Shown: positions 41,143 to 53,510, numbered from the stretch's first letter. The stretch is DNA of 64,000 bases from Micrasema longulum (GCA_022494885.1 JAGVSM010000854.1:62001-126000), one strand, 5' to 3'. The notes: a model not told the origin generated them from the sequence alone. Made by a program: numbers and translations.

Positions 41143-41340
41143 TTAGCAAACGAATGTGTATATAACAAATGCATTACTTAAAAATTGAATTATTTTTCCA
41201 TCTGTCAGATTATCGAAGAAACAAAATGGAAATTTCGTTAGTGTTGCCAAGGTAGTAAATTTTTTTACCCTACTTTGCTCATCTAATGAAAGAATTAATG
41301 AAAATTGGAAAACATAAAATATTATTTAATATGACATAAA

Positions 41341-42080
41341 ATGACCGTTTTATGTAAAATAAAATTAGTTTTTTATTTAAAGTTTAATTTGCTTCTATTA
41401 AATGACCCTTTACTTATCTACTCTGTTGTGTCAATCAATATTTACGCGAGCACAAAAAAATTTAGAGAAATTAACAGATTGCTTTTTTTTTTAACCTTAT
41501 ATTTGTGTTATGATTTTTTTCCCATCAAGCAACATTACGCTGCGACCTCACGAATGCGCGCGACGAAAGTAGAGGATAGAGGGGGAATTATTGGACACAG
41601 TACGATGTATTCAAATATGATTCTACGCTCCTTCTGGTCTATTCTTAATTCTATGGTGTAAGTATTAAAAATCGCATTTTTAAAATTATTTATATTTTTG
41701 TCCACAAACATTTCGACAAATTAAAAAAAAAACAAATGACATAACTGGTCGTTTGGTTGGAAAGCAATTGATACTGTCCACATAACACACGAGGTTTGCG
41801 AACCGCAAACGCGTGGAGATCTTTACTGGACCGTCAACTCGACACTTCTCGGATGATGGATTGATAAAACGCGATAAATTGAAGCTAATTGTTTCGACAC
41901 TCTGAACAACTGGCGCCGGATCTTTTTGTTGAAGAGGAATATCAATATTGACACCCATAAACCAAAACTTTTATTTTCAATTGAAGGGTACACGGCAAAA
42001 ACGGGCTCGTTGCATTTTTTAGATTTTCGAGATACTGACGCATTTTTTTGAAACCCTACACGAGTAAAATATAACATCAT
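41341..42080. other. Anonymous open frames, no family recognised
   Basis: Overlapping minus-strand frames of 85-90 codons lie at 41686-42080. I recognise no motif in them. A plus-strand reading near 41835 gives TRHFSDDG, loosely like the second THAP half, but it is out of frame with a clean exon, so it is not called. Confidence 0.3.
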
Positions 42081-42319
42081 ATAAAAATGTGGCTCCTTGT
42101 CTCCTAACTGGATAAAGAAAACATAGGATCACGGCCGGCAAAACAACAGTTGAAAATGCGACGATTTATGTAATTAAGTTTTTTTTAGTTAAAAGTAGAT
42201 GTTTTTTATTTATTTTTTCTCTGATTGTATGTAAAAATATATTTTACATGAAATAAAAACCTACTTTACTAAATACGAGCTTAACCCGGCAATGTTTTGC
42301 TATTGCTAAATTTGAGTAA

Positions 42320-43080
42320 ATAATAATAATAAATTTCGTCAATTTTTATAGCGCCGTTTTCGTGAGTAATCTCTTCAAGGGCGCTGTACATTATACTTAA
42401 ATAAAAATATAAGGTCTATCTACAGGCTAACTCTTAATTACTATTTACTAACTGACAAATTTTACAAATCTTGTAATACACATAATATGGTACTTCTAAA
42501 AATTACATCTAAAAAGTTGAACTTTTCAAGTCAGGAAACGATTTCACAAATAAACAAGTTTTTATTTTTTTTCTGAAAGGGATTCTGTTACACAATTTCG
42601 AACTTCTGAAGGCAGAGCATTCCACGCCAAAGGTCCGGCTATTGCAAAAGCCCTATCGCCAAATTTGGAACTCTGGTTGCGTGAATGAGGTTGTATCACC
42701 TTCCCTACAGCAGAACAGGAGGCTGAGCGGAGAGTGAGGCGCCTATCTGCCAGCTCGTCCGTAACGCAGAGTTCCTTAAGGTATTGAGGAGCCGTGTTAA
42801 GCATCGCCTTGTACATTAACCAACACAGCTTGTACTCGACCCTCTCTGGAAAACATAACCAGTGAAGACTTTGAAGCAAAGGTGTAATGTGATCGTACTT
42901 TGATACACCAAATATTAACCTGGCAACTGCATTCAGAATAAACTGCAATCGCTCCATTTTATATTTAGGTAAGCCAGCATAATATATTCCATTGCAATAA
43001 TCGACTCTTGATATCACAAATGCGTTCACTAAAAGACGGGCCTCATATATGTACTCATATAAATATGAAATGAACACAAT
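42320..43080 (-). mobile_element. LINE 3' end, CR1/L2-like family L2
   Basis: The minus-strand frame reads [92 protein letters not shown]. The C-terminus is better preserved than in the 12108 copy. The 3' end has a (ATT)n tail at 42323-42333. It is 5'-truncated at about 43050. Confidence 0.9.
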
Positions 43081-43099
43081 CTAAAGTTTGATATCAATT

Positions 43100-43530
43100 A
43101 AACAAATACAAACTAATACCACTTTCGGACAAAGGGATTTTGAGTATTATTCAATTAAAATCTATAACCTACTTCCACTATCTATTAAAGCAATTAGTAA
43201 TGAGAAAATGTTTAAAAGGCTATAAAAAAATGGATAGTGGAGCTAGGTAGAAGTAAAATGGATTGTCTCATTCGCTCATACCAATATTGAATCAACTGCT
43301 CCACAAGTGTATAGCTTATGTTAGGTTTTTGTTATTTTCATTGTGTTTTTTGTAATATAAATAATATAGATGTACATAAATACCTTGTTTTTAAAACTGT
43401 CTGAATATTTGTTAATTATATTTGTTTTTTAAGTGAGTCTTCATTGTTTATTCTCAAATGTAATTTAAAAAAACTAAATTGTTAAGTGTCCTCGGCACGG
43501 TAAACCCCAGTGAGGTCACATTATTTTTAT
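43100..43530 (+). mobile_element. LINE 3' end, family L4
   Basis: The plus-strand frame reads FGQRDFEYYSIKIYNLLPLS then IKAISNEKMFKRL and a stop: the F..R.FEY....YN.LP..I....S...FK..L ending typical of LINE C-termini. A 3' UTR shared with 14880-15175 follows (CCTCGGCACGGTAAACCCCA). Confidence 0.75.
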
Positions 43531-44111
43531 TATTAATTATAGTTTGTAAGCGAAAAATATGAATAAATCAAATAAATTATGGTATTTAGTTTGAATTATA
43601 TATGCACATATACTTTTTTGTTTTTTGTTTCGGATTACATAAAAAAAATGAGGATATGCAGAGACAGAAAATTTTGATAAATATGTATTTGAACACTGTT
43701 TTTCTTTCACTGTCTTCCGGATGCCTCATCGATACTGTACGAAAAAGACAACTGCATGTCGGACTTTTTATGCCTAACTAAAATGGACGTTTTGTTGTCC
43801 CGTTTTCCGCACCTCAAAACTAGATTGCTTCTGTTATTTTTTTAGACAGAGTATCACAATGAAATTTTCGGTATCTTTGTTTTATTAAAATAGTCATCAT
43901 GTATACCGTGCACTCGTAGACAGCAGATAGAACTGGGCGTTTTCACGGGTTTTTGGATGGTTCTAGTTCCCATAATAAACAATTTATCAAAAAAACAAAA
44001 CAATAGGGACTCGCCAATGGTAAATTTCAATAGCGTGTAAAAAAAATCACAGTCGTTCTTTAACCGCCAGCCGGGTTTCGAAGTGAGCTTGACATTTAAT
44101 TCGAAACCAAA

Positions 44112-44185
44112 ATGCCCGATTGTGTCATGAAAGTGTGTAAAAACCGTTCGAATAAACATACAAAATATTGTGTAACTTTTCATTG
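44112..44185 (+). CDS. THAP-type zinc-finger N-terminal half-domain with good splice donor (copy 2)
   Basis: The ATG at 44112 starts MPDCVMKVCKNRSNKHTKYC then VTFH, followed by TTG|GTAAGT, a perfect donor in phase 2. Cys4-x4-Cys9, NR at 11-12 and the FH end match THAP first exons. It is on the plus strand, opposite to PACS, 3 kb from copy 1 and similar to it in length and layout. The following exon with the C-x2-H half was not recognised within the window. It looks like a real first exon more than copy 1 does. Confidence 0.65.
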
Positions 44186-44599
44186 GTAAGTATTGAATTT
44201 AAAAACTTAAAATAATTCATTTTAAAAATGAAATTCTTTTTGTAAATGTCAAACGCTGCTCTTACTAACAGGGGTGCACTTTATGTTTTCAAAAAAGTAG
44301 TAAATTCAAGAAAGAAAGAAAATTCAGTAAAAACGAATAAAATATAATTCAGTAAACAGGTATAAATTATAATAAATTTAAGGAAAGTATCTAATTGGAA
44401 TCCATGAAAAAACGAATGTTGTTTGTAAACTTTCAAATACAAGCGTTTTATGTATACGAAAAAATAACATCCTCCCAATTTTTAAGTATAATATGCATTT
44501 TTGTAGAATGCAACCCTTGTAGCTCGATGAATAGTACATTTACGCTGCTAACTATTTTTACAAAACATATTGAAGATTTTAAAAGCTATAAATATACCC

Positions 44600-44715
44600 A
44601 TGGCACAGCTCATTTTGCTAAAACCTGCACGTAAATCGGTTAAGTAGTTATTTAGACTATCAAGGACACACATACGAACATTGCCTTTTATATATTATAT
44701 AGATAAGAACTCAAT
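44600..44715 (+). repeat. Dispersed repeat end with cryptic target-like tail
   Basis: ACGTAAATCGGTTAAGTAGT followed by ACACATACGAACATTGCC and TATATTATATAGAT resembles a very common insect repeat end. The family cannot be named from one copy. Confidence 0.4.
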
Positions 44716-44991
44716 ATCCCACAAATATATATATATGTATTTGAATATTTGCAAATTGTTTATAATCTGTGTATATGTAAAAGCCCTTTAGGCGTTAATA
44801 AATAAATAAACAAATAAGGTTTTTAATCGTCTTTTTGCTCTCCTCTAAAATGAATGTTTTGCTTATGAGTCCGTTTTTGCCGTTTTACCCTTAAAATTGA
44901 TTGAAAAGCACTTACACTTATTAGATGCATGACGGTTGATATTTCTTAAAATTTTCAGTAAATTATGCATTGATTTATTTGAAAAACAAGA

Positions 44992-45130
44992 CAGGCACCG
45001 TGGCACGGTTGGTTAGACGGCCAACTGTGAAACTGGCGTCCCCCAGTTAAAATAAAAATATTCGATAACGATTTTTCTTAATTTTTAAAATTTCCTTCCA
45101 TATTCCATTATATTAAAAAACGATTTGTTG
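44992..45130 (+). mobile_element. tRNA-derived SINE, family S3
   Basis: GGCACCGTGGCACGGTTGGT then TAGACGGCCAACTGTGAAAC and TGGCGTC, matching 2665-2768 in reverse. Box B is lost in this copy. Confidence 0.55.
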
Positions 45131-45384
45131 AAATAAGTATCTAGGTACATTATTCCCAAAATTGTCTTTGGTGAATCATTAGAATCCATAAACAATTATT
45201 ATAAATCAGTGAAAAATAAATTAGTTTAAAATCAATATAAAAAACATTAATATTTTATTTCGATGAAGATTTTTCAAATATATATGTTTTTAAATAAGAA
45301 AATGTGCACTAAGATAGCTAAGCGAGCTAGGTATACATATATATTGAAAATAGTAAATATTTTTTTCATTTTTAATGCAATATA

Positions 45385-45766
45385 CACAGTGTTTCTGGGC
45401 CAGATCGCGAAACTCCAGAGAAACATTCCTTGTGGTAAACTTTTAAAAAAATCATCATAATTTTTTCCCGAAAACTTTTTTTTTTAAATTTCAAAATGGA
45501 GTGAATCTTTAATTTTTCTTACGGAGCATCCTTTTCGCAAAACCTACCCCTCATCTACAAAAAATAAGATAAAAAACTCATTTAACCAACGAAGCAATAC
45601 GCACCGGACGTGGACTAGGGAAACGGATGGGTAGGGGAGGAGTAGGGGTTTGTATCTTTTAAATCTACTAAAAACAGTTTTTTGAAAAAAAAAACATTTC
45701 ATGTTTTAAAGTTTACCACGAGGAATGTTCCTCTGAAGTTTCGCGGTCTGGCCTTGAAACACTGTG
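45385..45766. mobile_element. Tc1/mariner-type MITE with TA target duplication
   Basis: Left CACAGTGTTTCTGGGCCAGA and right (reverse complement) CACAGTGTTTCAAGGCCAGA. The inverted repeats continue for about 65 bp (GAAACATTCCTTGTGGTAAA against GGAACATTCCTCGTGGTAAA). TA borders lie at 45383-45384 and 45767-45768. The 380-bp interior has no transposase. Confidence 0.88.
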
Positions 45767-46187
45767 TATTAATATGAAAATTATTACATTTAATGGCAGA
45801 ATATTAAAACAAAAAACATGTAATGCATACGGAATCCTAATAAAGATACAATTGTGAATAAATCGGATATAAAATAAAAATATTTATAAATGTTAATTCC
45901 TAAATACTTGCCTGAAAAATTCATAACATATGTATGTAAACATGTTTTCCGAAGTAGCAGGAAAATGAATATGAATTGCAAATATAATTTTTTTCCATCA
46001 AATAGCTAATATAGGAGTCCGTTAAATACGCCGTTACATACACATAATCACGTCGTAAATTCTGGCTAGTGTGGATATTGAACGAAATCAATCTTTTATT
46101 ATTCAGGAGTATTGATTTTACATTTTATGAAGGGCGTAAATAAAGCCAACTAGTGATTCGTTGACACAAATAAAATGTAAAAAAAAT

Positions 46188-46340
46188 ATCATCATTATCA
46201 TTCTTCTTTCCGCACCCAGTGGTTCATAGGACACATAAATTGTAAACGAAATGCAGCGTATCTCGATCATCTGTTACATGAAGGCAGGGTGATCAGTCTT
46301 ACGCGTCGGGTGCCAGTCCAGAAATGATGAAATAATGCGT
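46188..46340 (-). mobile_element. S1 SINE body and tail
   Basis: The minus strand has CTGGACTGGCACCCGACGCG, AAGACTGATCACCCTGCCTT, the ATCGAGATACGCTGCATTTC body and a GATGAT tail. The head is missing. Confidence 0.75.
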
Positions 46341-46439
46341 TGAGGGGATCCAAAAGCCCACTCATACAGTCCTGGGGGACTCTGTCAGCTGCCCATAGAG
46401 GAACGTTTACATAATTATTTCTAAGGAATGAAAACTCTA

Positions 46440-46700
46440 TGCATATTGATGAAAACGGAAGACGAAGTATGGACATAGGCCAACGCGTCGTCTCCACCCC
46501 TCGGAAACAGTGAAATTCAATGCAGTGCAGAAATTATTATACTCTCTCTCTTCAATCCGGGCCTCATGTCTGAGGATGGTGATTACGCCTGACTCCAGGC
46601 ATGGCTCGTCTCCGGACAGTCTCCCTCCATCTGGAACGGTCTTGTGCTCTTCTATAGGCATTCGTCAGTGATGATTCTGATAACTCAGTGACTGTGCCGC
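46440..46700 (-). mobile_element. Probable LINE 3' UTR fragment
   Basis: GAAGAGCACAAGACCGTTCC, CGGAGACGAGCCATGCCTGG and CCTCAGACATGAGGCCCGG on the minus strand are GC-rich and repeat-like. They resemble 3' regions of RTE-type elements, but no protein motif confirms this. Confidence 0.35.
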
Positions 46701-47269
46701 TCCATCAATTATTATACTACAAGCGGTTTTATTTATCAAGTTTATAAGTAGAACTCTTAATGTTCTTGCATTTAAAAATAAATAGGGACAACAAACGAAT
46801 TCATCACATTCAAGTACATACATATTTATACCCGTAAATTTTCTATGATTCACTTTCTCAACATTTTATTATGATACTCATATTATGTACATCTTAACTG
46901 GCGGACGTGCTGTAATGTACGCGTACATTTTAAATAATAAAAATAAAAAATGGTTTTATTTTTAAAATGTTAACACGAATCCGATGTTCGAAAGCATTAC
47001 TATGTTATTGTTTTATTTATATTTTTGCACGCCCAATGTAATATTTAAATCGTAGCGACGATAGCTAATTGAATCCGACGTTCGAAAAGATTACTGTCAT
47101 CGTTTTAGTTATCCTATTTTTGCATGCCCACTATTTATTATAAAGTAATTATGACTAATTTAGTATATGAGAATCTAAAACCCCATTTATTAAAAATTCA
47201 AATATATATAGAAAGCGACTTTACCGAAAATATGCGATGCATTAAAATACACAATAATTTATATTTCTT

Positions 47270-47420
47270 CTTTCTTTTTCCACATCCGCTTTAAGTTGAG
47301 CATGTGGGCATCACCAGACGCCTCCAGGAGACTATCGCCAGTTAACGCTCTCGCCTCCTCCCACGTTAATCCCGCGTCCCTTAGTTCCGCCGAATAAAGT
47401 CAAAATATAGTCATCGACGG
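47270..47420 (-). mobile_element. LINE C-terminal fragment, similar to family L5
   Basis: The minus-strand frame reads AELRDAGLTWEEARALTGDS, LLEASGDAHMLNLKRMWKK. The ELRDAGLTWEEA pattern is the LINE C-terminal linker also seen at 20400. Confidence 0.5.
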
Positions 47421-47726
47421 CCTTCCTGGGCTGGTATTCTGAACGAAATTACGCGCGAAGAGATCGTTCTGTTAGCGTGTATTTAGTACGTACATACGCA
47501 TTAAAAAAGCGTTTTCTACGAGCGCTTTCGCGTTCAGAATATCACCCCAGGACGGCGGGAGCCCGCAGGTGTAAAGAAGAGGCAACGTGGATTTAGGTTC
47601 TCCCGAGGCATGAGGCATAATTTTTTTTTACGGATCGTTAATTAAAACAAAACACTTGTGTCTATGGAACTTCTATTAGAAAAATATCAGAAATATATAA
47701 AGATTTATTACTTGTTAGCAAAAAAA

Positions 47727-47930
47727 TTAGGCCGTTCTAGGGAAAACCGGTCGAGAGGCTAATTTATCAGCGAGCGAAATTCTAGAATAAAAATACATAT
47801 CCCTAATATCAGAGAAAAGGAAAAAAGTTAAGGCGTCCTAGGGAAAACAGGTCGAGAGGCCAATTTATCAGTAAGAGAAATTCTAGAATAAAAATATATA
47901 CCCCTAATATCAGAGGAAAACATTCCGTGA
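47727..47930. repeat. Tandem duplication, about 101-bp unit
   Basis: Two units share CTAGGGAAAA(C)CGGTCGAGAGG, AATTTATCAG, GAAATTCTAGAATAAAAATA and CCCTAATATCAGAG. They differ at about ten positions, so the event is older than the 19491 duplication. Confidence 0.9.
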
Positions 47931-48796
47931 AAAGGAAAATACAAAGAGACTTTAGTCCACGATATTTTCTCAGTTATTTTGGGATACTTTCTACCTTTAT
48001 TGTCACCGTAAAAATCTTTGATTCATATCGTATTTTATAAAACGATAACAATAAAGGCATAAAATAGCACAAAGGAAAAACATCGACAATTTTTACACGA
48101 GATTGAACACGAAATTCTCGTATTTCGGAGGAAATGGTTGACAAAAACCCCGGAAATACAAGGCAATGTGAAATATTTTCATGAATTTTTCAAACATGTC
48201 CTGAAAGTAGCTTGTGATTGATCGTTACAAAATATACGGAACAAGCGTTGAGCTACTTAATATACAATAGTGCGGACATCATTCGCGTTTTGAATTTGTA
48301 GTTAAATTAGCAATAGCAACTGCTGTAAATAAAACTAGCTGATTTTAGCATTATTTCGTAAATCAAATCAAAGAATAGGTAGTTTTACCTAACCAACCAC
48401 ATTAAACAATCGAATTACAATAGGGTATTATTTTAATCGATAGTTTCTAAAAATAGCTTAAGAATCTAAAAACACTGATATAACCCTACCCTGCACAAGA
48501 TGTATCAATTAAATCCCAACACAAATTTACGGGGTCGTAACTGGAAGCTCCATCTTCCCCAATTCCAGTTCCAACCCGCTTTTCAGGAGAGTGGTTTCAG
48601 ACTGGGATAAATTGCCAAGCCGAGTTGTCCATTCCATTTCGGTCAAACAGTTCGAAAACCATTTGAATGGAAAAGGGAAAAAACGCAGACAAGAGTCTGT
48701 ACACGAGATATAGGCGCACCATCAAAGGCTGTCTGCATATAACGAATAATAATAAAAATTCTCAAAAAAATATGATTTACTTGTCCCGAAAAAAAT

Positions 48797-49051
48797 AGGG
48801 CTCGCGGTGTAATGGTCAGCGCGTTTGCCTACCATGTAAGAGGTCTCGGGTTCGATTCCCAATATAAATTATTTATTTAAAAGGGTGTTTTCACACTAGC
48901 ATATTTCATAGTCCCTAGACTGGTATCTGAAGCGTAAGGCTGATAATCTTAGCTTCATGTAACAAAAATGATCAAGATACGCTGTGATTGATGTACCAAT
49001 GCAGTGCCCTATGCACCATTAGGTGCGGAAAGGGAATGATGATGATGATAA
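48797..49051 (+). mobile_element. S1 SINE, short form
   Basis: GGCTCGCGGTGTAATGGTCA head, box B GGTTCGATTCCC, body with TGATCAAGATACGCTGTGAT, then GGTGCGGAAAGGGAATGATG and a (GAT)n tail. Confidence 0.92.
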
Positions 49052-49749
49052 AAAAAATAGGGGAAAAGGTCTGAAAGAATTGTTCCTGAAGTTTTCTCAA
49101 AGAATTATTGTAGATTGTTTTCTTCGAATGCTGTATTATATAACAATTTCGAATAGCAAGAGTAATTTACAAGCTAAGCTAATAAAATAGCATGCTAATG
49201 AAATAATACTAATTTAAAAAATAGCAATAACTACAGCCACTAATATGTACGCATATTGTAATAAAGTGTACGATGGAGGGTGGTGGGTGCCAATGAACGC
49301 GACCAGAAGTACCTACTATGTAGACCCTGAACTGCCATGACATTGGGCAGTATGGTGATTGGTAACCTATGGCATATCGTGGTGATCGGTAATATTTACC
49401 TGTGGTAAAACAATATAACAATAATATTTACCGGTGATATAATAACACAGAAGCAATCGCAGAGGAAAACTATTTGCCAGTAAATTGGAAAAAGAAATTC
49501 GATTTGAGAATTCAATCCAAATCAATCATTTCCAATATCACCCCTGACGAATAGACGGAAATAAATTTTCCGGAGAATTGGAGCAGTTTCCGTATTTCCA
49601 GAATGGCACTAATCTATGCCTACACGAGTCTATATTAAATACATTTGTGTATTGGGTCTGTAAAAGTTTTATGGCGATATACCTTATGTGAATATAAAAA
49701 ATTACGCAATAACTTATAGTTTCATCATATTAAAATTCTTGTTACACTT

Positions 49750-49830
49750 CCACTCATACTGTCTGAAGATGCCCGTTAGAAGGTGAAAGCGCTTATTGAA
49801 CAAATAAATAGGTGGAAGTGTATTTTTTGT
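49750..49830 (+). mobile_element. Penelope-like end motif (candidate)
   Basis: CTGTCTGAAGATGCCCGTTA then GAAGGTGAAAGCGCTTATTG resembles the CTGAAGATGCC...GAAAGCG motif at the ends of many Penelope-like elements. No reverse transcriptase or GIY-YIG sequence is seen next to it. Confidence 0.35.
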
Positions 49831-50032
49831 ATTTGTAAAAGGTAAAGGCCAAATTACAATGGAATTCCATTAAGAATACTAAATAAATAACATAAATCAA
49901 ATTTAAAATTATATTTGAAAAGAACGAGTGCATATAATATAAAATATTTATTATTGAACACACCGATAAATCCCTAAATCATGCTGCAAAAATCTGAAAA
50001 AATGACTAAGACACTTGACTTACTCACGGAAG

Positions 50033-50440
50033 GTTCCGGGTTCGATACATTCATACATCTTCTCATGCACGCACGCCGATTATTCCTACTTTTGAAATGT
50101 CCATCTTCAAGTATTTGATGGACTCGATCGTGCAATGTCTTTCTCGGCCTTCTTCCTTTTCTGCATCCATCAACATTCGCATCGTAGATCCTTTTAGCCG
50201 TTCTTTCGTTGTCCATTCGCTCTACATGTCCAAACCAACGCAGCACCCCTTTCTCGATTCTGTCGATAATGCATATCTCAGCCTTACACAGTTCACGGAT
50301 CTCGACATTTGTGCACCTATCATACATCGTTTTGCCACACATTCGCCTGAGGAATAGCATTCCGACAGCATTTAGCCTACTTTCATAATTATTTTTCCAA
50401 TTCCATACTTCGCTCCCATACATTAGAGTTATTATTCTCT
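50033..50440 (-). mobile_element. LINE 3' end, RTE-like family L1, second subfamily
   Basis: The minus-strand frame reads [60 protein letters not shown]. The frame is open for about 130 codons, longer than the 34085 copy. Its lower edge abuts a tRNA-like piece (GGTTCCGGGTTCGATACATT). Confidence 0.88.
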
Positions 50441-50639
50441 GGATTATATGAATACTTATGTGTTATTTTTGTTTATACCTAATTTTACTTTATTATTTCT
50501 ATATGTATGAATTAAGAAATTCTATTTTTTAATGTACATATATATGAATTTGAAAAATTGAAATTTTGTGTGTAATGTGCACGTTTGTGTAACCTTTTGA
50601 CCTCTAAATATTTCCTTTCAGCGTATCGTATCCGTTTCT

Positions 50640-50830
50640 CAAAAGATTTCTGAAAGCTCCCGAACAAATTATCTCGCAAATCCGCGGTACGCGGCAGTTG
50701 ATAGAAAAGCTCGCTCTATTCGCCCATTACCCGTATACAATGTGGCGTAAGGTATCCGATCTATCTTATTCTCGCGTGATCCGTCGCATCGGCTCGTGTT
50801 TTCCCCCCACCTCAGCCGGGATTTGATGAT
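50640..50830 (+). other. GC-balanced island with splice-like borders
   Basis: A block of nearly 50% GC in AT-rich surroundings. It is preceded by TTTCCTTTCAG and contains an open plus-strand frame of about 41 codons (VSYPFLKRFLKAPEQ at its start) to CGTAAG|GTATCC. No family was recognised. It could be an exon of an unknown transcript, or an old repeat. Confidence 0.3.
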
Positions 50831-50984
50831 AACAATATTACATGTCTCAAATCACAAACATAAAAGTTACCATAGTATTTTTTTATATTTTTTTTATTCG
50901 TAATTGCGATATTTATGAATGCGAATAAGTCCAGTTTCCATAAATTTGTTTGTACATAACGTGTTTCATACAAATGCTAAAAAT

Positions 50985-51285
50985 AAGGAAGCTCGGTGTT
51001 TTTTTTATTTTTTTTTTGTTTTTACGCATCGTATTATCAGCGCTATGATTATTTAAAGTTTTGTAATTTTCATGTCATAAGTTCTGCTGATTGGTGAGTT
51101 AGCTTTCCGGAAACCAGAAATCTATCTCAACACTCCATCGGAATTGATTCGGAAGAACTTGTGACGAAGTTTAAAACAGTTTTTTTGATTTTTATTTATA
51201 CATTTTAGAGAAACTTCTCGATATTATTATGCTCTAATTTGTACCGCGTGTAAGAAAACATTTTTTATAATCAAATCAGATGATA
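50985..51285. mobile_element. MITE family M1, diverged copy
   Basis: GGAAGCTCGGTG resembles the family terminus. TATTATCAGCGCTATGATTA, TTCTGCTGATTGGTGAGTTA, GAACTTGTGACG and TACCGCGTGTAAGAAAACAT match the other copies. The far end is lost. Confidence 0.65.
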
Positions 51286-51299
51286 CAGTAGTTGGTCGC

Positions 51300-53210
51300 T
51301 TGGGAAAGATATTGACGATTTCGTATGTTCTAAAGGCCCTGAAACCTGACGCCTGATACAGTATGGCCCATAAGTCCTTTGAAATGTAAATTAATAAGAA
51401 ACTAATGACAATAGGAAACATTTCGTGTTAATCTACATAAAGTGGGAATTATTTTTTGAAAATTACATCATCTAAATGTAACCCGTTAAGATCAGGGCAC
51501 TCCTGTAAGCGACGTCTAAAACTATCGATGACTGAGCGGCACGTCAGTTCTGTGATGTTCGTCATTTCTCTGCGATTACTTCCTTTTAGGGCACTAGTTA
51601 TTACTTTTCTGTTCGTACCGCTTACCCTTAAAAAATGATAATTTTGACCATGTAAGAAAATGTTTCAACACTCCAGTAGTCGGCACATAGCGGCTCTTAT
51701 ACTTTCATAATTATTAAAAACATTCATAAATAATAACCTCGTGGTATATTAGTTACTGCATTGGGCTGTTTGCGACGTAGCAAGTTCGATTTCTTACTGG
51801 GACAAAATGTCATACGAAATTTCTTTCCGAAATCTGAAGTGTTTTTTTATTTCAAAATTAGATTCTGCCACCAGAAATAGATTACCTCCATTCCTGTAAT
51901 TTAAAAGTATAATGATGCTGCCACTGTTGTTTATTATAGCTTTTCAAGCATCAATAGAAGTGTGAGATAGAAGATGAAGGATTAGTAACATATTATGTTT
52001 TCATTCTCAAGACGAATCATTTAAATTTTAAAGGTTTTAGATAAGTTCCCTTTGTTACAATTAAACGTAGTTATGCAGAAAGAAGCCAGTCCACAATTTT
52101 GAAAAATAGATATTGATGTTATCAGGTGCAGTAAGGTTAATTCTATGTTTTGCTAAAAACAACCAGATCGCTTTTATACAAAAAAATGTAATAATCGCCT
52201 TTTGAAAATGGTGTCTATTTCAAAAACGGCATTTCTCAATTTGTAGAAAACACCCACAAAACTAGAAAAATCTTACGGTACTTAAAAAATGTATAAAACT
52301 GGTCAAATGCATAATTGAATTCTTGTTTGTTCTATAAAAAAAACTTACGTATTTATTGTTCATCATTTGTTAAAGTCAAAAACATTCCAACTGTTGTGTA
52401 GATTCGATTATTCACCCTTTTCACAAAAGTGCTATTATCTCAGTTTCATTTTTCTATGGCTGGCTGATTTCTGCATAACTGCGTTCAATTTATCGTATGA
52501 ATAAAAGACGAATATATCGTTATTTAATCTATGTGAAGATAAATGAATTGTTTTACTTTTCATTTAGTTTACTTTTCATTTTGTTTTACTTTTTTGTTTA
52601 TTTTTAAACTTGAAAAAAGGAACGGACACAATTTATGTTAACACCCAATATTTATTCAGTTATTCCTTATATGTGAGTATTAAATTTTAGTATAATTTAT
52701 TTAAATATTATTTTATACGCAATAAACAAAACATTCACATGAAAAAAAAGTAGTTTTTGTTTTTGTTTTTTTAAATATAATTACGCACGTGAAAGTTAGA
52801 ACAAATTGTTATCAGTCCTTTAAAAAATTATGGATCATTCATGGGCACGAAATGACATTTCTGCTTCAAAAGTTCTCCTACCCCTTCCGCCCCCGCCTTG
52901 CCCGGGGGCAGAAGCTCACGTACAGTACCCCGCCCCTTTCGTGTGAAAAGTTCTTCCATTACCTCTCATACACAGATTGTTGCCTGACGAAACTGCTCTG
53001 AAACTTTCTTCTGAAAATTCCAAAGCCCAACTTTATTTCTGAAATAAAAACGCGAGTTTCCCAAGCGCGTATCGCGTACTAAACCTGCTCGGCGCTGGGA
53101 GTAGGGTGGGAAATTTCCTGCCTAGTTTGGGCGGATGTCGGCACCCCTTCGTCTCTCTTCTCTTTATATATTTTTTGATTCAAACAAAATACCTACCTAC
53201 ATATATATAT
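51300..53210. other. No gene recognised
   Basis: AT-rich, with a tRNA-like scrap at 51737-51805 (CCTCGTGGTATATTAGTTAC, box-B-like AAGTTCGATTTC) and a GC-rich patch at 52880-52950 and 53080-53150 that lacks splice-bounded frames. Confidence 0.5.
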
Positions 53211-53214
53211 AGTC

Positions 53215-53371
53215 TGGTCATGTCAAAAGTAGACAGAACCGAAGGGCATGTATGACAAGATGTATGAGTGTGGAAGAAGCTAGAAATATATATGCCGGGA
53301 TAGGCATGTGTGGCGGTCCATTCTCTTTGCCTACCCCTACGAGGAAATGGCGTGATCGTAGTAGTAGCAGT
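53215..53371 (+). mobile_element. LINE 3' tip, RTE-like family L1
   Basis: TCATGTCAAAAGTAGACAGA, ACCGAAGGGCATGTATGACA, then CCTACCCCTACGAGGAAATG and a short (TAG)n tail. Only the last 150 bp of the element remain. Confidence 0.8.
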
Positions 53372-53510
53372 ATACATATTTCATATTGTGTGCAGTGCGT
53401 TCGAATAATTTGTAAATTCATGTAACTTGTTTCCGGCCGATGTCAACATGTTTTAGTAAAAGGCCTTAATAAAGGGAAAAATGCCTACCTTAATGTGTAA
53501 GTCGGCCTCG

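Noticed and set aside
43854..44183. 109-codon minus-strand frame
   Set aside because: It is the antisense of the THAP half-domain exon; the plus-strand reading has the family motif and a donor site.
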